A stretch of DNA of 17,910 nt, from NCBI GenBank assembly GCA_934403665.1, contig CAKRUL010000004.1, forward strand, positions 1 to 17,910. Direction: 5' to 3'. This DNA is from an uncultured Clostridia bacterium. Its GTDB lineage: Bacteria > Bacillota_A > Clostridia > UMGS1840 > HGM11507. This document shows, in pieces, positions 15,732-17,910 of this stretch. Every line of letters begins with the position of its first letter. Within the stretch, counting starts at the first letter, position 1. Under the pieces are notes generated by a model, which worked only from the letters and a program-made list of their open reading frames with translations, ran no database searches and was not told the origin of the DNA. Both the position numbers and the translations under genes were made by a program.

Positions 15732-17910
15732 TGTTTCTCCCCTCCCGGTTTTTTGCAGAACAGATTATAAATAATCTGTGCGGCCTCTGCTCTTGTCACA
15801 AAACGTTGCGGTTCGAAGCGATTGTCACCGACTCCGCTTACCAGCCCCAATGCTTTTAACTGAGAAACCGCCTCTTTGGCGTAATCGGAAATCAGCGAAT
15901 CATCCGCAAATGCTTTCGCTTCTCCGTCAGCGGAAATGCCCAGTTTCGGAAGCAGACGGCAGGCAATCACCGCCATGTCTTCTCTGGTGAGACCTTCCCC
16001 GACGCCAAAACTGCCGTCTGCCTTTCCTTCGGTCAAACCGGCTGCGACAGCCTGTTTCAGATAGGGTGCATACCAATCTTCTTCCTTCACGTCAGAGAAA
16101 TGCAAATCCGAAACGGCATTCTTTTCGCCGGACAGCTCTATCGCCATTTTGATAAATTCTTCGCGGTTGACCACTCTGCCGGGCTCAAAAGAGGTTTCGG
16201 TCACTCCGGAAAGAATCTTTTCCTGATACAGTTTGGAAATGGCTTCTTTCGCCCAGTCATAGCCCTCCAAATCCCGGAATGCCATTTTCCGTTCTCCGGT
16301 GATGTCATCCAGTTTCGGTCCCGAAGGATTAAGCGGTGTCGTCGGCGTAATCGAAACGCCTCCGCTGTTTTTGGAACCGCCGTTTCCGGTGCCTCCGCCT
16401 CCGGTGGTTCCGGTGCCTTTTGCAACGGTATTCACAGCGGTGCGGAAATCATCGGCAAACGCTGCGGCACGCTCATATGCTCCGCTGAGCAGCTTCTCCG
16501 CCACCTTTGATTTCTGTACCGAACTGAAATTGTTGTATTTGGAACGCGCATCGGATGCAAGATTTAAATAATCCGCATATTGTTGAATCAACCGAAGCAT
16601 GGTATTGACATTCCCCGCATGATTCAGAACCGACAAAACGGTATATTCCTTCAGTGCCGTGCCGATGTCTTTGACGCGCACAAAAGCATTTCCTGCCAGC
16701 TTCACGCTGGATATTGTTTTCTGCTGGTCGGCGCTGAGTTTCTGATACTCGGAAAGGACCTCTTCCGTCAGCGATAACTCCGTGCGATAAACGCTGATGT
16801 CGGAAATCTGCCCCAGATTAATCTTTTCAATCAAAAGAGCGATGGGGTAATCTTTTGTGAATTGCTCCAGCATTTCCGATTCCGCCGGCTTGTTTTCCTG
16901 CATCATGCTGTACAGAACTTTACAAAAGCCCTGCGCCGTCATGGTTCCGGTCAGGAAAGGCGTGTTGTCCAGGCTCAGCGTTTTCACGCAGGCACTGAGC
17001 GGATTCGCCAAATCCATTTCTTTTTCCAGCTCTGCCGCGCTTGTCTTGCGGTAAAGCTCCTTTGCCATGCTTTCCCGGTCGGCAAGGGTTGCGAAATAGA
17101 AAGAATAGCCCTTCTCCGGAAGGAATGTTCCTGTTTCGGGATCCATCAGCAGGAAAAGATAGTCGCCTTTTTCTCCCGTAACGCCGATGTGAGCTCCGTA
17201 ATTTCCTTTTTCATTCGTTTTGATGACGCTCAACACAGCAAAAATGTCTTTCAATTCCCCTTGGGACTCCAATGTTTTTCCCGGATACAGCATTGCCAGA
17301 ATATAATTTTTTTCCGGCTTTTCCAGAGTTCCCGCAACTGTGAGAATTCCTTTTTTCGGATCCCGGAAGGAAACCGAAACCGGATCCGCCGAAACCGTGT
17401 AATCCTCCGCGCCGGCATCGGCAAAGAAGCTGGGGTCGCCAAGCATTTTCCATTCGTTTCGATTGTTTACAACAAATGCGGTCACATTGACATCCGTCAA
17501 ATCGGACGGAAGCGTGAGACTTGCCCGCAGAGAAGTGCGCCCGGTTTTCATCGCTTCCTCGGTGCTGCTCTTCGCCGCAATCACCGTGTTCTGTCTGGAT
17601 GCGACAAGAATCAGACTGGCTTCCTTCGTCACAGAAGTCTTGTTCGTCACGGTCGTCTCCGCCGCGATCTCCTGACCGCCGGTCAGACTATCCGGTGTAA
17701 AGACCGGTTTGCTTGCGAGAACCGTTCCGTCCTCTGTGATTCCCATATCGGTATAGCTTTTCAGCGTAAAGGTATATCCTTTTTTTCTTCCGTCTGCCGC
17801 CGTGACGGTGACAACGGTTGTTTCTCCAAACGATGCCGCATGAACGGCAGAGGCCGTTGCCTTCTCCGGCATTTCCAAAGTATAGGTCAACTGCGGAATA
17901 CTCTGGATGT
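15728..17910 (-). CDS. Secreted SLH-domain protein, N-terminus outside window
   Basis: Partial gene. The reading frame is open to the right edge, so 726 C-terminal residues are visible and the true start is outside. A TTG at 17890 is inside the gene. Visible residues 1-50 form a beta-rich segment ending in a 'TVVTVTAADGRKKGYTFTLK' pattern, like the end of a cadherin-like or Ig-like surface domain. More beta-rich sequence follows to about residue 270. Residues about 280-490 are helical, with two loosely repeated units around 'YQKLSADQQK' and 'YNNFSSVQKSK'. A Gly/Ser/Thr-rich linker lies at about 496-516. Three SLH domains (about 542-726) carry the motifs NREE, TREDM and TRAEA, which are intact forms of the Arg-Glu motif that binds pyruvylated secondary cell-wall polymer. 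The SLH block resembles that of the lyase at 7809-11765. The likely role is a surface-anchored structural or binding protein; no catalytic motif was seen. Confidence 0.9.
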   Translation of the reverse strand, partial: IQSIPQLTYTLEMPEKATASAVHAASFGETTVVTVTAADGRKKGYTFTLKSYTDMGITEDGTVLASKPVFTPDSLTGGQEIAAETTVTNKTSVTKEASLILVASRQNTVIAAKSSTEEAMKTGRTSLRASLTLPSDLTDVNVTAFVVNNRNEWKMLGDPSFFADAGAEDYTVSADPVSVSFRDPKKGILTVAGTLEKPEKNYILAMLYPGKTLESQGELKDIFAVLSVIKTNEKGNYGAHIGVTGEKGDYLFLLMDPETGTFLPEKGYSFYFATLADRESMAKELYRKTSAAELEKEMDLANPLSACVKTLSLDNTPFLTGTMTAQGFCKVLYSMMQENKPAESEMLEQFTKDYPIALLIEKINLGQISDISVYRTELSLTEEVLSEYQKLSADQQKTISSVKLAGNAFVRVKDIGTALKEYTVLSVLNHAGNVNTMLRLIQQYADYLNLASDARSKYNNFSSVQKSKVAEKLLSGAYERAAAFADDFRTAVNTVAKGTGTTGGGGTGNGGSKNSGGVSITPTTPLNPSGPKLDDITGERKMAFRDLEGYDWAKEAISKLYQEKILSGVTETSFEPGRVVNREEFIKMAIELSGEKNAVSDLHFSDVKEEDWYAPYLKQAVAAGLTEGKADGSFGVGEGLTREDMAVIACRLLPKLGISADGEAKAFADDSLISDYAKEAVSQLKALGLVSGVGDNRFEPQRFVTRAEAAQIIYNLFCKKPGGEKQ
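15737..15746 (-). promoter_or_regulatory. Shine-Dalgarno of the 900-residue protein inside the upstream gene
   Basis: GGGAGGGGAG lies 5 nt before the ATG at 15731 and forms the last codons of the upstream SLH gene. Together with the ATGA stop-start overlap this supports coupled translation. Confidence 0.8.

Noticed and set aside
15761..15778. Palindrome CAGATTATAAATAATCTG, with a near copy near 7840
   Set aside because: It lies inside coding sequence and encodes the conserved SLH motif QIIYNL. The symmetry follows from those codons, so I do not treat it as an operator.
17890..17890. TTG as possible start of the right-edge gene
   Set aside because: The frame stays open to the window edge and the sequence begins in the middle of a beta-domain with no signal peptide, so this is an internal codon.
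1..17910. CRISPR array, tRNA/rRNA genes, insertion sequences, phage genes
   Set aside because: No direct-repeat/spacer pattern, no tRNA-like cloverleaf, no transposase-like product and no terminal inverted repeats were seen. The repeats present are protein-coding GLUG and SLH repeats.

Overview
All genes in this window lie on the minus strand, so the window reads from right to left. It holds six genes: four complete and one cut at each edge. All four genes whose N-terminus is complete and well supported by a Shine-Dalgarno sequence in the intergenic runs (plus the cut gene at the left edge) begin with a signal peptide, and every product looks extracellular. The purine-rich Shine-Dalgarno sequences, S-layer homology (SLH) domains, a copper-amine-oxidase-type stalk domain, an InlB-like repeat and GLUG repeats together suggest an anaerobic, S-layer-bearing Gram-positive bacterium of the Firmicutes, most likely Clostridia of gut or sediment type. 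This is inference from family knowledge. No 16S, tRNA or housekeeping gene is present to place the organism.

Layout in transcription order: (1) 17910-15728, C-terminal 726 residues of a secreted protein with a helical region, a Gly-rich linker and three SLH domains; (2) 15731-13029, a 900-residue secreted protein with three atypical N-terminal SLH-like repeats, overlapping gene 1 by ATGA; (3) 12993-11767, a 408-residue secreted protein with a lectin-like beta-sandwich and a copper-amine-oxidase-type domain; (4) 11765-7809, a 1318-residue heparinase II/III-like polysaccharide lyase with a CBM-like domain and three C-terminal SLH domains, only 1 nt after gene 3; (5) 7723-1718, a 2001-residue paralogue of gene 4 in which the SLH tail is replaced by two long GLUG-repeat modules, an InlB-like repeat and a C-terminal domain; (6) 1490-1, the first 496 residues of a secreted GLUG-repeat protein entering a cadherin-like domain at the window edge.

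Genes 1-4 are tightly packed (4-nt overlap, 35 nt, 1 nt) and are probably one transcript. Genes 5 and 6 follow after 85 and 227 nt, and each of these two gaps carries a strong hairpin just after the upstream stop codon. The T-tract of both hairpins is on the plus strand, so both look like intrinsic terminators facing against the operon.

The simplest reading is a surface-attached apparatus for attacking an acidic polysaccharide. It would have one lyase fixed to the S-layer or cell-wall polymer, a second giant lyase carrying beta-solenoid modules, and accessory binding or scaffold proteins. No sulfatase, transporter or regulator is visible, and the substrate cannot be read from the sequence.
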